Origin: Thermoplasmata archaeon
GTDB taxonomy: Archaea > Thermoplasmatota > Thermoplasmata > Halarchaeoplasmatales > Halarchaeoplasmataceae
DNA length: 38,933 bases
Direction of reading: 5' to 3'
NCBI GenBank assembly: GCA_003553085.1
Contig: PUPH01000088.1
Span: 1 to 38,933, forward strand
Below are positions 8,076 through 16,262 of this stretch, one piece after another (the stretch's first letter is position 1; each line of letters starts with the position of its first letter). The notes below the pieces were generated by a model. That model did no database searches, was not told the origin of the DNA, and saw only the letters and a program-made list of their open reading frames with translations. The translations under genes and the position numbers were made by a program.

Positions 8076-8465
8076 ATGAAACATGATCCATTGAATGATG
8101 CCCTCTCGATAATCAACAACGCCGAGTTAAGTGGTAAGCTGAAGTGTGAGATAAGCCCAGCTTCCAAACTGATCGGCCATGTGTTGAACGTGATGCAGAA
8201 GAACGGGTATCTAGAAAGCTTTGAGTACGTAGAAAACGGTCGTGGAGGGGTCTATAAAGTATCCCTTACGGGCAGGATAAATCGTTGTCATGTGATAAAG
8301 CCGCGTTGGTCGCTGAAGGTATCAGAAATTGAAGAGTATGAATCGAGATACTTGCCAGCCCAGGATTTCGGCGTACTCGTATTGACTACGAACGAAGGAG
8401 TTGTTTCCCACAACGAAGCAAAGGAGTTAGGTGTGGGAGGCAAGTTGTTAGCTTATGTTTACTGA
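8076..8465 (+). CDS. rps8: Small subunit ribosomal protein S8 (uS8)
   Basis: S8 binds helix 21 of 16S rRNA and is central to platform assembly. The 129-residue product is typical of archaeal S8. DPLNDALSIINNAELSGK at the N-terminus, KLIGHVLNVMQKNGYLESFE in the middle and the C-terminal ARDFG-like segment (here PAQDFGVLVLTTNEGVVSH) identify it. GAGGTGTGAAAG lies before the ATG. It precedes L6 in the canonical order. Confidence 0.96.
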   Translation: MKHDPLNDALSIINNAELSGKLKCEISPASKLIGHVLNVMQKNGYLESFEYVENGRGGVYKVSLTGRINRCHVIKPRWSLKVSEIEEYESRYLPAQDFGVLVLTTNEGVVSHNEAKELGVGGKLLAYVY

Positions 8466-8474
8466 GGTCTTGAT

Positions 8475-9026
8475 ATGCCGATAGCAGGAAAGTTAGAAGA
8501 AATAGTCGCGATCCCCGACGGTGTGAACGTCACACGAGATGGAACTGACTTCAAGGTTTCCGGACCGAACGGGGTTGTAATGAAAACGTTAGAGGACAGT
8601 AGGATAGATATTGATGTAGGAAGTGACGAGATACATCTGTCCACGAGATTACCATCCAAGAGAGAAAAAGCCCTTTTAGGGACATATACATCACATCTGC
8701 GTAACATGATAGAAGGTGTGCAGGATGGTTTTACATATAAGTTAAAGATAGTCTACTCTCATTTTCCCATGAAAGTGAGAGCGGATGGTCAGCACGTGGT
8801 CATCGAAAACTTTGTCGGAGAAGAGAAACCGAGGAAAGCGAGGATCGCTGGAGATACGAAAGTAAATATCAAGAGTGATCTCGTGACCGTGGAGGGACCG
8901 AACAAGGAACACGTTGGACAGACAGCTGCGAACATAGAGCGAGCTACCAAGATAAAAGGCAGAGATCCCAGGGTTTTCCAGGACGGAATCTATCTGATCG
9001 AAAAATCAGGAAATCCAATAAGATGA
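8475..9026 (+). CDS. rpl6: Large subunit ribosomal protein L6 (uL6)
   Basis: L6 lies near the factor-binding site and the sarcin-ricin loop. The product is 183 residues with two repeated L6 domains. The first covers about residues 8-80 with the VSGPNG loop, and the second covers about 90-170 with [12 protein letters not shown] and VENFVGE-like (here [11 protein letters not shown]) segments. The [34 protein letters not shown] region read across residues 140-173 is highly conserved in archaea. GAGGTCTTGAT precedes the ATG. Confidence 0.96.
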   Translation: MPIAGKLEEIVAIPDGVNVTRDGTDFKVSGPNGVVMKTLEDSRIDIDVGSDEIHLSTRLPSKREKALLGTYTSHLRNMIEGVQDGFTYKLKIVYSHFPMKVRADGQHVVIENFVGEEKPRKARIAGDTKVNIKSDLVTVEGPNKEHVGQTAANIERATKIKGRDPRVFQDGIYLIEKSGNPIR

Positions 9027-9039
9027 AGGAGGAACTTTG

Positions 9040-9471
9040 ATGACAGAAGAAGACAATAACGATAACGGATATGAAGTCAAGAAGAAACCCGCTCTGAACG
9101 AAGAGTTCAAGAAAGGTCTAGATCGTACTAAAAAACACAAAAAACCACAATTTTCCAGACAGGAGTGGTTCCGATATAAAAAGTTGAAGAAGGGTCAGTG
9201 GAGACGTCCCAAAGGTACCCACTCTAAGGCGAGGAAAAATCTTAAGTACAGAGCTCCAAAAGTATCAATAGGTTACAGGAGTAAGAAGGAATACAGAGGA
9301 CTCCATCCTTCTGGTTTCAATGAAGTTTTAGTACATAACGTTAAAGATCTTGAAGGTCTGGATCCTAAAAAGGACGCGGTACGTATAGCCCATGGAGTTG
9401 GGATGAGAAAGCGTATCGATATAGAGCAAGAAGCGGAAGAAAGAGAACTCCGGGTACTCAATAACATATGA
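9040..9471 (+). CDS. rpl32e: Large subunit ribosomal protein L32e (eL32)
   Basis: L32e is an archaeal/eukaryotic 50S protein. The 143-residue product has a divergent acidic N-terminal extension of about 35 residues and then the family core. [40 protein letters not shown] and [12 protein letters not shown] can be seen in order. ATG 9040 is chosen because AAGGAGG ends seven bases before it. A TTG at 9037 directly precedes it in frame. It lies between L6 and L19e, as in most archaea. Confidence 0.94.
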   Translation: MTEEDNNDNGYEVKKKPALNEEFKKGLDRTKKHKKPQFSRQEWFRYKKLKKGQWRRPKGTHSKARKNLKYRAPKVSIGYRSKKEYRGLHPSGFNEVLVHNVKDLEGLDPKKDAVRIAHGVGMRKRIDIEQEAEERELRVLNNI

Positions 9472-9481
9472 GGTGTTATGG

Positions 9482-9955
9482 ATGGATATCAAATATCAAA
9501 AAAGACTCGCCGCGGAAATACTAAAATGCGGCGTGAATCGGGTTTGGGTAGACGATACCATGCTCGACGAAGTTATAGAAGCGATCACCCGCGAGGACGT
9601 TAGGAAGCTCATCAGCACTGGAGCCATCAAAAAGAAGCCGGTCAAGGGTAATTCTAAGGGCAGACATAGATATCTGAAAGAACAAAGGCGAAAAGGTCGT
9701 CGTAAGGGGCCCGGTAAACGTAGAGGCCACAAGTATGCCAGAACACCCAAGAAAAAGGACTGGATGAAGAGGATACGTGCCATACGAGACGAACTGAAGC
9801 ATCTACGCGAAGAAGGGCATATAGATCCTACGGTATACAGAAAATTTTACCTCCGCGCTAAAGGTGGAACTTTCGAGGACCGTTCGGATCTCATACTCCA
9901 CCTGAAGATGGCAGGGCATATAGACGAAGATTATGAATCAAAAGGTAGGTTATAA
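9482..9955 (+). CDS. rpl19e: Large subunit ribosomal protein L19e (eL19)
   Basis: L19e is an archaeal/eukaryotic protein with long basic helices that can form an intersubunit bridge. The product is 157 residues from ATG 9482. The family start DIKYQKRLAAEILKCGVNRVW is preserved read across residues 2-22, and KGRHRYLKEQRRKGRRKGPGKRRG forms the basic linker. GAGGTG lies six bases upstream. An in-frame GTG at 9473 overlaps that site, so I rejected it. The stop is one base from the L18 start. Confidence 0.94.
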   Translation: MDIKYQKRLAAEILKCGVNRVWVDDTMLDEVIEAITREDVRKLISTGAIKKKPVKGNSKGRHRYLKEQRRKGRRKGPGKRRGHKYARTPKKKDWMKRIRAIRDELKHLREEGHIDPTVYRKFYLRAKGGTFEDRSDLILHLKMAGHIDEDYESKGRL

Positions 9956-9956
9956 C

Positions 9957-10460
9957 ATGGGAGAAGGACCACGATACAGGATGAATCTAAGACGGCGTCG
10001 AGAAGGTAAAACAGATTATAGGCAGCGTCTTAGGATGCTGAAATCAGGTAAACCCCGAGCTTGTGTGAGGATCTCGAACAAACATGTAAGAATACAATTT
10101 ATCAAGTATGTGCCTGAAGGCGATGAAGTTCTATCAGCGACGAGCTCGTTGGAGTTGGATGATTTCGGATGGGATGGATACAGCAACAACATCCCGGCAT
10201 CGTATCTTGTTGGTTATCTTGCCGGAAAAAAGGCTCTCAAAGATGGCATAGGTGAGGCTGTACTCGATATAGGTCTTAATCATCCTCATCCCGGTGGACG
10301 TTTCTTTTCAGTACTAAAGGGTATGGTGGATGCAGGGGTGGATATACCCCACGGGTCTGAAGTTCTTCCCGACGGCTCTCGCCTCAAAGGAGAGCACATA
10401 AGTGACGAAGTCTCAAAGAACTTTGAAGAAGTTAAAACTAAATTGGAGGATTATTCATGA
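9957..10460 (+). CDS. rpl18: Large subunit ribosomal protein L18 (uL18)
   Basis: L18 binds 5S rRNA together with L5. The 167-residue product begins at ATG 9957 with [20 protein letters not shown], the standard archaeal L18 N-terminus. [16 protein letters not shown] and the [12 protein letters not shown]-like segment (here [12 protein letters not shown]) follow. A start at 9933 inside L19e would add residues not seen in the family. The stop overlaps the S5 ATG by four bases. Confidence 0.95.
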   Translation: MGEGPRYRMNLRRRREGKTDYRQRLRMLKSGKPRACVRISNKHVRIQFIKYVPEGDEVLSATSSLELDDFGWDGYSNNIPASYLVGYLAGKKALKDGIGEAVLDIGLNHPHPGGRFFSVLKGMVDAGVDIPHGSEVLPDGSRLKGEHISDEVSKNFEEVKTKLEDYS

Positions 10461-11161
10461 ATGGCTGGGAGCCCAGAACTAGGTTGGGCCGTATGGTAAA
10501 GCGTGGTGAGATAACCACGATGGAGGATGCACTCGCCACCCGATACCCGATCAGAGAGCCAGAAATAGTCGATGTACTCTTCTCTGAATTGGATGATGAG
10601 GTTCTCGACGTAAACATGGTTCAAAGGATGACCGATTCTGGACGCAGAGTAAAGTTCACCGTGACCACCGTTGTCGGTAACAAAGATGGATATGTTGGTG
10701 TAGGTACGAGTAAAGGAAAGGAAGTAGGACCTACCATCCGGAAAAGTATCGACAATGCCAAGTTGAATATCGTGCGCATCAGGAGAGGCTGTGGATCATG
10801 GGAATGCGGCTGTGGGTCACCACATACCATTCCTTTCGAGATCACAGGAAAATCTGGTTCGGTCGAGATCACTTTGAAACCTGCACCACGTGGTATAGGA
10901 CTCGCGGCTGGAGATACGGCTAAATCTATACTCGAAGCCGCAGGTATAGAGGATATTTGGGGATTTTCCGCGGGTCAAACCCGAACCACTATAAATTATG
11001 CTAAAGCGGTTTTCAACGCATTGGAAAAAACCGCACGAATGAAGGTCAGCCAGGAGAAGGCTGAAGAACTAGGTATCGTCGCTGGTATCCCTGAGAAAAA
11101 ACAGGAGGGTACGACGCAGCAGAAAGACATGATCGACTTGGATGAAGGTGGTGAAGAATGA
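10457..11161 (+). CDS. rps5: Small subunit ribosomal protein S5 (uS5)
   Basis: S5 helps translational accuracy and mRNA unwinding at the entry channel. The 234 residues comprise an archaeal N-terminal region starting [16 protein letters not shown], the double-stranded RNA-binding S5 domain with [20 protein letters not shown], and a C-terminal domain with [22 protein letters not shown] cysteine-containing CGSWECGCG loop, common in archaeal S5, sits near residue 114. Both ends overlap neighbours by four bases. Confidence 0.96.
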   Translation: MNGWEPRTRLGRMVKRGEITTMEDALATRYPIREPEIVDVLFSELDDEVLDVNMVQRMTDSGRRVKFTVTTVVGNKDGYVGVGTSKGKEVGPTIRKSIDNAKLNIVRIRRGCGSWECGCGSPHTIPFEITGKSGSVEITLKPAPRGIGLAAGDTAKSILEAAGIEDIWGFSAGQTRTTINYAKAVFNALEKTARMKVSQEKAEELGIVAGIPEKKQEGTTQQKDMIDLDEGGEE

Positions 11162-11640
11162 TGTATGCTGTTCTGAGGGTAAGAAGTTCATTCGAAAAAT
11201 CCCAAGGTCAGAGGAAAACATTAGAACAACTTCACATTACACGGGTCAATCACTGTTCGATACTACCAATAAACGGCTCTGTAGACGGTATGATAAAAAA
11301 AGTTAAACATCTAGTCACCTGGGGTGAGATCGAACCTCAAACTTTATCTACACTATTGAAGAACAGATCTTCCATAGATGGAGGCTTAGATGACGATCTC
11401 GTTTCGGAGCATACGGAGTACGGGACGGTTGACGAGTTCGCAGAGGCATTGATCTCAGGTGATGCTGATTTCTCCGATATGCCCGATCTAAAGAACCTAT
11501 TTAGACTTCATCCGCCACGGGGTGGATACAAAGGTGTCAAAAAACCCTATAAAAACGGTGGTACACTGGGTTACCGAGGAAAAGATATAAATACCATCCT
11601 CGAGAAAATGTTAGGACCAGAAGCAAACAAAGGTGAATAG
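11158..11640 (+). CDS. rpl30: Large subunit ribosomal protein L30 (uL30)
   Basis: L30 is a 50S protein. The archaeal/eukaryotic (L7e) form is longer than the bacterial one, and this 160-residue product fits. An N-terminal [22 protein letters not shown] segment can be read across residues 6-27, and [21 protein letters not shown] lies near the end. ATG 11158 overlaps the S5 stop. A second ATG directly follows at 11161, so the exact start is uncertain by one codon. Confidence 0.95.
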   Translation: MMYAVLRVRSSFEKSQGQRKTLEQLHITRVNHCSILPINGSVDGMIKKVKHLVTWGEIEPQTLSTLLKNRSSIDGGLDDDLVSEHTEYGTVDEFAEALISGDADFSDMPDLKNLFRLHPPRGGYKGVKKPYKNGGTLGYRGKDINTILEKMLGPEANKGE

Positions 11641-11641
11641 T

Positions 11642-12070
11642 ATGGGAAAGAAAAAGACAAAAAAACACAGAGGATCTCGCTCCCACGGTCGTGGAATAAA
11701 GGGCGGCCGGGGTGCTGGTGAACGCGGTGGTAGAGGCAAAGCCGGTTTACAGAAGCACAAGTGGATTTCAACAGTGAAAGAGGATCCCAATTATTTTGGA
11801 CCTAAAGGCTTTACAAGACCTCAGGGACTGGTCGAAGAAACAAAGACCATAAACATCCATGAAGTAGAGGAAAAGATGGAATACATGATCGAATCTGGCT
11901 TCGCAAAAAAAGAAGGGTCTATCTACCATGTTGACCTCTCAGAAGCAGGTTTTGATAAACTTTTAGGCGGCGGAAAAGCCAGATATCAAATGAAGATAAC
12001 GGTGCCAACCTCCAGTGATCGAGCTGTAGTCAAGGTTCAAGAAGCTGGAGGCGAGGTGGTAACCGATTGA
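11642..12070 (+). CDS. rpl15: Large subunit ribosomal protein L15 (uL15)
   Basis: L15 is an assembly protein deep in the 50S subunit. The product is 142 residues from ATG 11642, which follows AGGTG by six bases. The N-terminus is the classic glycine-rich basic tail (RGSRSHGRGIKGGRGAGERG), and a globular domain with IDLSEAGFDKLLGGG-like sequence (VDLSEAGFDKLLGGGKARY) closes it. An in-frame GTG at 11633 overlaps the L30 end. SecY follows after 22 bases, as in nearly all prokaryotes. Confidence 0.95.
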   Translation: MGKKKTKKHRGSRSHGRGIKGGRGAGERGGRGKAGLQKHKWISTVKEDPNYFGPKGFTRPQGLVEETKTINIHEVEEKMEYMIESGFAKKEGSIYHVDLSEAGFDKLLGGGKARYQMKITVPTSSDRAVVKVQEAGGEVVTD

Positions 12071-12092
12071 ATGAGTAAAGGAGCGAATAGAG

Positions 12093-13661
12093 ATGGCCAA
12101 GGATGAAAAGAGCCTGTTGTACAAGCTGAAACCCCTTGTAGATCGTATGCCCATGGTAAAAAAACCGGATGGGCATGTGCACTTCAAGCATAAGATAATG
12201 TACACGATACTGATCTTGCTGATCTACTTCGTCATGACCAATATAGTCATATATGGTCTTGACGCGGAAAGGACCCTCGATCTTTTTGAACAGTTCCGTG
12301 CAATATTTGCTGGGGAATCCGGCTCTTTCGTCCATTTAGGTATCACTCCCATAGTCAACGCTTCTATCATGATGCAGCTCTTTCAAGGAGCTGAGATAAT
12401 AAACCTCGACATGAAAGATGATGAGGATAAAGCACTTTATCAAAACACACAGAAATTCTTAGTCATAATCATGATCCTGGTACAGGCCATACCTCAGGCC
12501 TTCGGATATCTACATCCCAGTACTACTCTAGTTTCCAATATAGATGGTGTATTCGCTGGCCAGGGGATGATGCTCGCCCGGGTTATAATCGTATCTCAGA
12601 TCGCCATAGGCGGCTACTTCCTGTTCCTCATGGATGAGGTAGTGACCAAATGGGGTATCGGAAGCGGTATAAGTCTTTTCATCGTAGCCGGTGTGGCACA
12701 GGGGATCTTTACAGGTACCTTCAATTGGATGCCAGCACCAGGTGCCGAACAGGCAATCCCTTCAGGCGCCATACCCAAGACCATCCACATACTTCAAAAC
12801 AGCACATCAGCCGAGATCGCTAGAGGGGGCTTTGAAAGGATTCTCCTGGAACCTCCTAATCCATTGTTCGGTTTGATAACTACGATATTGATATTTTTGA
12901 TCATCGCATACGTAGAGTCTTCTAGGATAGAGCTTCCTCTATCTCATGGAAGGGCAAGAGGTGCAAGAGGTCGTTATCCCATCAAGCTGATATATACCTC
13001 AGTTATGCCCGTGATCTTGGTAGCGGCGTTGATGGCCAATATCAATCTGTTCGCAATGTTGTTCTACACAAATCCAACATTCCAGAGCTTCCCATTGCTA
13101 GGTGGACAGTGGTGGCTAGGTGTGTTCCCACCCGGCACCACCGAGCCTGTGGCCGGTGGGGCGTGGTATCTATCTAATATCAATGGTTTACATGAGTGGT
13201 TGCTTCCACTTATGTCGGATTCTTATGCTGCACAGTTTTCACAGCATGTACCATGGACATACACCAACGCTCAGATCATCGCACGTGTTGTCGTTCATTT
13301 CACTTTCATGACCGTAGCTTGTCTTCTTTTCGCTAACTTCTGGGTAAAAACTACCAATATGGACGCAGAATCAGTAGCGGAACAGATACAGGACAGCGGC
13401 ATGCAGATACCCGGTTTCAGAAGAGATCCAAGGGTTTTAAAACGTGTACTGGAAAGGTATATCCCCACCATCACTAGTTTCAGTGGGATATTTATGGGTG
13501 CATTAGCTGCAGGCTCGAACATGTTGGGCTCTGTCGGTAATGCAACCGGTACCAGTATATTCCTAGCAGTCAGCATACTTGTGCAGTTATATGAGCAGAT
13601 AGGCAAGGAACAGATGATGGAGATGCATCCTGTGCTGAGGGATTTCTTCGGTAGTCAGTAG
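12093..13661 (+). CDS. secY: Preprotein translocase subunit SecY (Sec61 alpha)
   Basis: SecY is the protein-conducting channel of the cytoplasmic membrane. The 522-residue product has about ten hydrophobic segments, beginning with KIMYTILILLIYFVMTNIVI at about residue 35. GITPIVNASIMMQLFQG and KWGIGSGISLFI are family motifs, and SRIELPLSHGRARGARGRYPIKL is the cytosolic loop that contacts the ribosome. The external loop at about residues 330-390 is longer than in the shortest archaeal SecY proteins. An AAAGGAG site precedes the ATG. Confidence 0.97.
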   Translation: MAKDEKSLLYKLKPLVDRMPMVKKPDGHVHFKHKIMYTILILLIYFVMTNIVIYGLDAERTLDLFEQFRAIFAGESGSFVHLGITPIVNASIMMQLFQGAEIINLDMKDDEDKALYQNTQKFLVIIMILVQAIPQAFGYLHPSTTLVSNIDGVFAGQGMMLARVIIVSQIAIGGYFLFLMDEVVTKWGIGSGISLFIVAGVAQGIFTGTFNWMPAPGAEQAIPSGAIPKTIHILQNSTSAEIARGGFERILLEPPNPLFGLITTILIFLIIAYVESSRIELPLSHGRARGARGRYPIKLIYTSVMPVILVAALMANINLFAMLFYTNPTFQSFPLLGGQWWLGVFPPGTTEPVAGGAWYLSNINGLHEWLLPLMSDSYAAQFSQHVPWTYTNAQIIARVVVHFTFMTVACLLFANFWVKTTNMDAESVAEQIQDSGMQIPGFRRDPRVLKRVLERYIPTITSFSGIFMGALAAGSNMLGSVGNATGTSIFLAVSILVQLYEQIGKEQMMEMHPVLRDFFGSQ

Positions 13662-13681
13662 TACCTTCGAGGTGTAGATCT

Positions 13682-14389
13682 ATGACCGACGAAGAAAATG
13701 AAACGGCTGAAGGGGAGGACGAAACCTCCCCCCAAGAACCTGTAACTTTGTTCAACTGGAAACGATTTGGGTACATGTTCTTGGCCATACTCACACTGAT
13801 GGTTTTCATCGATCAGGAATTGAGAACGGCCCTTGGTGAGGCGATAGGCCGCCCCATATTCGCCATAGCTGGTTTCGATGGACAGTACCCTCTGATAACT
13901 CTCATCGTTGCCGGTACAATCATGATCGTCTTCTCTACCATAGTAAGAGATCTTATGGTTGACTGGGTCGAGATGGCTGAGATACAGAAGAAAACATCTG
14001 CATTCAATAAAGAGAGGATGGAAGCTAAGATGGCGAATAAAACGTCTAAGGTGAAGAAACTAGAAAAGTTACAGCCTCAAATATCTCAGATGCAGATGAA
14101 GACCATGAAGCCACAATTTAAATCCATGATATTGACCATGATCGTTTTTATCACGGTCTTCTCAGCGATATGGACATTTCTAGAAGGTCTCCCGAATCAC
14201 ACATATGCGGTACCATGGGCTCTGAATGCGAATCTTTTGACCTATCTGGGACCCATAGCGATCTTCCCTCAATGGATATTAGTTTACATCTTGATATCCG
14301 CTCCGGTGGGTCAAGCTATAAGACTTGGATTGCAGATGGTTACATATAAAAAACGTCTGCATGAGATCGAAGAAGCGGGAGTCGCATGA
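13682..14389 (+). CDS. EMC3/TMCO1/DUF106 family membrane insertase (Oxa1/YidC superfamily)
   Basis: Archaeal DUF106 proteins are the archaeal members of the Oxa1/YidC insertase superfamily and are usually encoded next to SecY. The 235 residues have an acidic N-terminal tail, one membrane segment near residue 30, a second near 68-88, a cytosolic basic coiled coil (about 100-145, with repeated lysine and methionine), and further membrane segments at about 148-168 and 188-213. Role in membrane protein insertion is inferred from the family. It overlaps Cmk by four bases. An adenylate kinase gene often seen here is absent. Confidence 0.85.
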   Translation: MTDEENETAEGEDETSPQEPVTLFNWKRFGYMFLAILTLMVFIDQELRTALGEAIGRPIFAIAGFDGQYPLITLIVAGTIMIVFSTIVRDLMVDWVEMAEIQKKTSAFNKERMEAKMANKTSKVKKLEKLQPQISQMQMKTMKPQFKSMILTMIVFITVFSAIWTFLEGLPNHTYAVPWALNANLLTYLGPIAIFPQWILVYILISAPVGQAIRLGLQMVTYKKRLHEIEEAGVA

Positions 14390-14931
14390 ACGAGATGATA
14401 GTGACCATAAGTGGGTTGCCTGGTAGCGGCACCTCAACGGCGGCAAATCTACTCAAGGAGTCTACGGGGATGGAAGTGATAAATAGTGGAGATGTTTTCC
14501 GAAAGATGGCCAAGGAGCGAGGGGTTTCTTTGACTGAATTCGGACGTATAGCGGAAAAGGACCCTTCCATAGATAACGAATTAGATGACAGAATGCTAGA
14601 ACAGGTGGAACCTGGGATAATACTTGAAGGTAGGCTGACTGGACAGCTTCTCCATAAAGAGGATGTGCCGGCCTTTAAAGTTTGGTTGGAAGCTCCTTTG
14701 GATGTTAGGGTAGAGCGAATCGCTGATAGAGAAGGTTCGAAACCGGAAGATATACGCGAGTTCGTCATCGACAGGGAAAGAAGTGAGTTCAAACGGTACC
14801 GTGAATATTACGGTATCGACATGGCTGATAAAGATATATATGATCTAGTGATAGATTCAGACAAGAATGATCCCGATGAGATCGTTGAAAAGATAATTGA
14901 GGTGGGTGGGATTGAAGTACGTGATAGATGA
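14386..14931 (+). CDS. cmk: Cytidylate kinase, archaeal type
   Basis: This enzyme phosphorylates CMP (and dCMP) with ATP in pyrimidine nucleotide salvage. The 181-residue product has the P-loop GLPGSGTST at residues 10-18. It also has the EGRLTGQLL segment and the DRERSEFKRYREYYGID motif that mark the archaeal Cmk type. It overlaps DUF106 by four bases and Cbf5 by about 20 bases. A Cmk-Cbf5 pairing next to the ribosomal operon is common in archaea. Confidence 0.93.
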   Translation: MNEMIVTISGLPGSGTSTAANLLKESTGMEVINSGDVFRKMAKERGVSLTEFGRIAEKDPSIDNELDDRMLEQVEPGIILEGRLTGQLLHKEDVPAFKVWLEAPLDVRVERIADREGSKPEDIREFVIDRERSEFKRYREYYGIDMADKDIYDLVIDSDKNDPDEIVEKIIEVGGIEVRDR

Positions 14932-15868
14932 AGTCAATACGGTTTCTCCATACGGAATATTTCCCAAAGAAAGAAATCTTGAGGACCTGATACCAAGATC
15001 ATTGGTTATATTAGATAAGCCATCCGGACCCACAAGTCACCAGGTTTCATCCTGGGTTCAGGATATTTGTGGTATGAAAGCTGGTCACAGTGGAACTTTA
15101 GATCCCAATGTGACCGGAGTTTTGCCCATGGGCCTAGGTAGTTCTGTAAGGGTCATCGATCTGCTTCACGCGGCCTCCAAGGAGTACATCGCGGCTGTAA
15201 GGTTTCACAGTTCTATCTCCAATGACGAAGTTTCATCCATCGTAGAAGATTTCACCGGGGAGATCTATCAGATGCCTCCCGTTCGTTCTGGAGTCAAAAG
15301 ACGGATGAGATCGAGGGTGATACACGGTTTGGAGATACTTGATCACCATGGACAGGAGTATCTACTTAGGGTAAGGTGTCAATCCGGTACCTATGTAAGG
15401 ACTCTATGTAAAGACATGGGAAAGGTGGCTGGAACAGGAGCACATATGATGGAGCTGAGGAGAACAGAGGCCGGTGGTTTTACTGAAGAACAGAGCTGTT
15501 CGCTACATGATCTACGAGATGCGTTTGAGTTTTACAAAGAAGATGATGGATCCTGGTTAAGCGATCTGTTGTTGCCTTATGAGAGTGCGCTCGAAATATA
15601 TCCCAAGATGATCATCAAAGATACTGCAGCCGGCAGTGTTTTGAACGGTGCTGATCTCGCCGTTCCGGGTATATTAAAGATGGACGGATTTTATCGTGAT
15701 GATAAAGTTGTGATCTTTTCTGCTAAAGGCGAAGGTTTGGCTTTTGGTCAAGCTCTCTTCGATGCCCAGGATATCGTAGATAAGCAGGAAGGACTGGTGG
15801 TTAGAACTGAAAGAGTCTTCAATCCTGTTGGAGAATATCCAAGAAGATGGAAAGAACATAAATATTAG
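14912..15868 (+). CDS. cbf5: tRNA/rRNA pseudouridine synthase Cbf5 (TruB family)
   Basis: Cbf5 makes pseudouridine in rRNA as the catalytic subunit of H/ACA ribonucleoproteins, and makes psi55 in tRNA. The 318-residue product has the TruB domain with the catalytic aspartate in HSGTLDPNVTG (Asp64) and a TYVRTLCKDMG motif. A C-terminal PUA domain (about residues 230-310) binds RNA. TTG 14912 fits the GAGGTG site seven bases upstream; GTG 14921 is the alternative. Ribosomal proteins L34e and L14e, often encoded between Cmk and Cbf5 in other archaea, are missing here. Confidence 0.94.
   Translation: MKYVIDEVNTVSPYGIFPKERNLEDLIPRSLVILDKPSGPTSHQVSSWVQDICGMKAGHSGTLDPNVTGVLPMGLGSSVRVIDLLHAASKEYIAAVRFHSSISNDEVSSIVEDFTGEIYQMPPVRSGVKRRMRSRVIHGLEILDHHGQEYLLRVRCQSGTYVRTLCKDMGKVAGTGAHMMELRRTEAGGFTEEQSCSLHDLRDAFEFYKEDDGSWLSDLLLPYESALEIYPKMIIKDTAAGSVLNGADLAVPGILKMDGFYRDDKVVIFSAKGEGLAFGQALFDAQDIVDKQEGLVVRTERVFNPVGEYPRRWKEHKY
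15858..15866 (+). promoter_or_regulatory. TATA box of tRNA-Ser inside the cbf5 3' end
   Basis: ATAAATATT overlaps the last codons of cbf5 and lies about 40 bp before the mature tRNA 5' end. It would start transcription near 15889, giving a short leader for RNase P. This suggests the tRNA has its own promoter. Confidence 0.5.
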
Positions 15869-15901
15869 TGAATTATCTAGGTCCTTTCGGAAACACCAAA
15901 T

Positions 15902-16005
15902 GCCGAGATAGCCCAGTCTGGTAAGGCGCGAGCTTGGAGACCTAGAGATGGGCCGATCAGCTCGTGGTGCCCTGCACCTCGGGGGTTCGAATCCCTCTCT
16001 CGGCG
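15902..16005 (+). tRNA. tRNA-Ser(GGA) with a 19-nt intron
   Basis: The acceptor stem GCCGAGA/TCTCGGC has seven base pairs, and discriminator G16005 follows. A TTCGAAT T-loop and a GGTG/CACC long variable arm mark a class II tRNA. The anticodon stem CGAGC/GCTCG encloses the loop TTGGAGA once the intron is removed, giving anticodon GGA. CCA is not encoded. The mature RNA is 85 nt before CCA addition. Confidence 0.92.
15940..15958 (+). other. tRNA intron at position 37/38 with bulge-helix-bulge
   Basis: The intron is 19 nt. In the precursor, TTGG (15934-15937) pairs with CCGA (15953-15956) to form the four-base-pair central helix. AGA and TCA are the two three-base bulges, and CCT/GGG closes an inner hairpin. 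Cutting after the second base of each bulge yields a seven-base anticodon loop. This is the canonical archaeal splicing endonuclease substrate. Confidence 0.88.
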
Positions 16006-16024
16006 TTCTTTCCTTATACTTTTT
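16006..16024 (+). terminator. T-rich terminator after tRNA-Ser
   Basis: A pyrimidine/T-rich run (TTCTTTCCTTATACTTTTT) directly follows the tRNA. Oligo-T stretches are the usual archaeal intrinsic termination signal. Confidence 0.5.
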
Positions 16025-16026
16025 AA

Positions 16027-16149
16027 AAAACTTCAGTTAGGGATCCGTGGGAGCATCTCGACGGTGATTTGAGAAAGCCACCAACTTTGATTATAGGAAA
16101 TGATTACAAAGTAGTGGGTAAAGAAATATCAGAACCGACTAAGGGATAA
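16027..16149 (+). pseudogene. Possible gene remnant resembling a thioredoxin-fold C-terminus
   Basis: The frame is open from 16027 to a TAA at 16147 and encodes about 40 residues without a good start; a TTG at 16059 is the only candidate. The residues PPTLIIGNDYKVVGKEIS read like the cis-proline strand region of glutaredoxin or thioredoxin folds. No redox CxxC is present and no ribosome binding site is seen. It may be the tail of a decayed gene or chance. It lies just after a tRNA gene, a common insertion site. Confidence 0.25.
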
Positions 16150-16220
16150 AGGACCTCTAGAAGATGATATATTTGATAGAAAAAGCCTTCCTGTGAACGT
16201 ACTACATGAACTCATCACTC

Positions 16221-16230
16221 TTATATATAA
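16221..16230 (+). promoter_or_regulatory. TATA box of the double-flavodoxin gene
   Basis: TTATATATAA is a near-perfect palindromic TATA box. Transcription would start near 16252, at the AAGGAGA ribosome binding site of the gene starting at 16263. This argues against an in-frame upstream ATG at 16206, which would be upstream of the promoter. Confidence 0.6.
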
Positions 16231-16262
16231 GTGAGTGTCATGCAATCCAAGGAGAAATCAAG

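Noticed and set aside
16051-16120. C/D box guide RNA suggested by TGAT-type motifs
   Set aside because: Proper C and D boxes with paired ends and guide spacing are not present.
16206-16262. N-terminal extension of the double-flavodoxin protein
   Set aside because: A TATA box at 16221-16230 and a ribosome binding site before 16263 place the start downstream.
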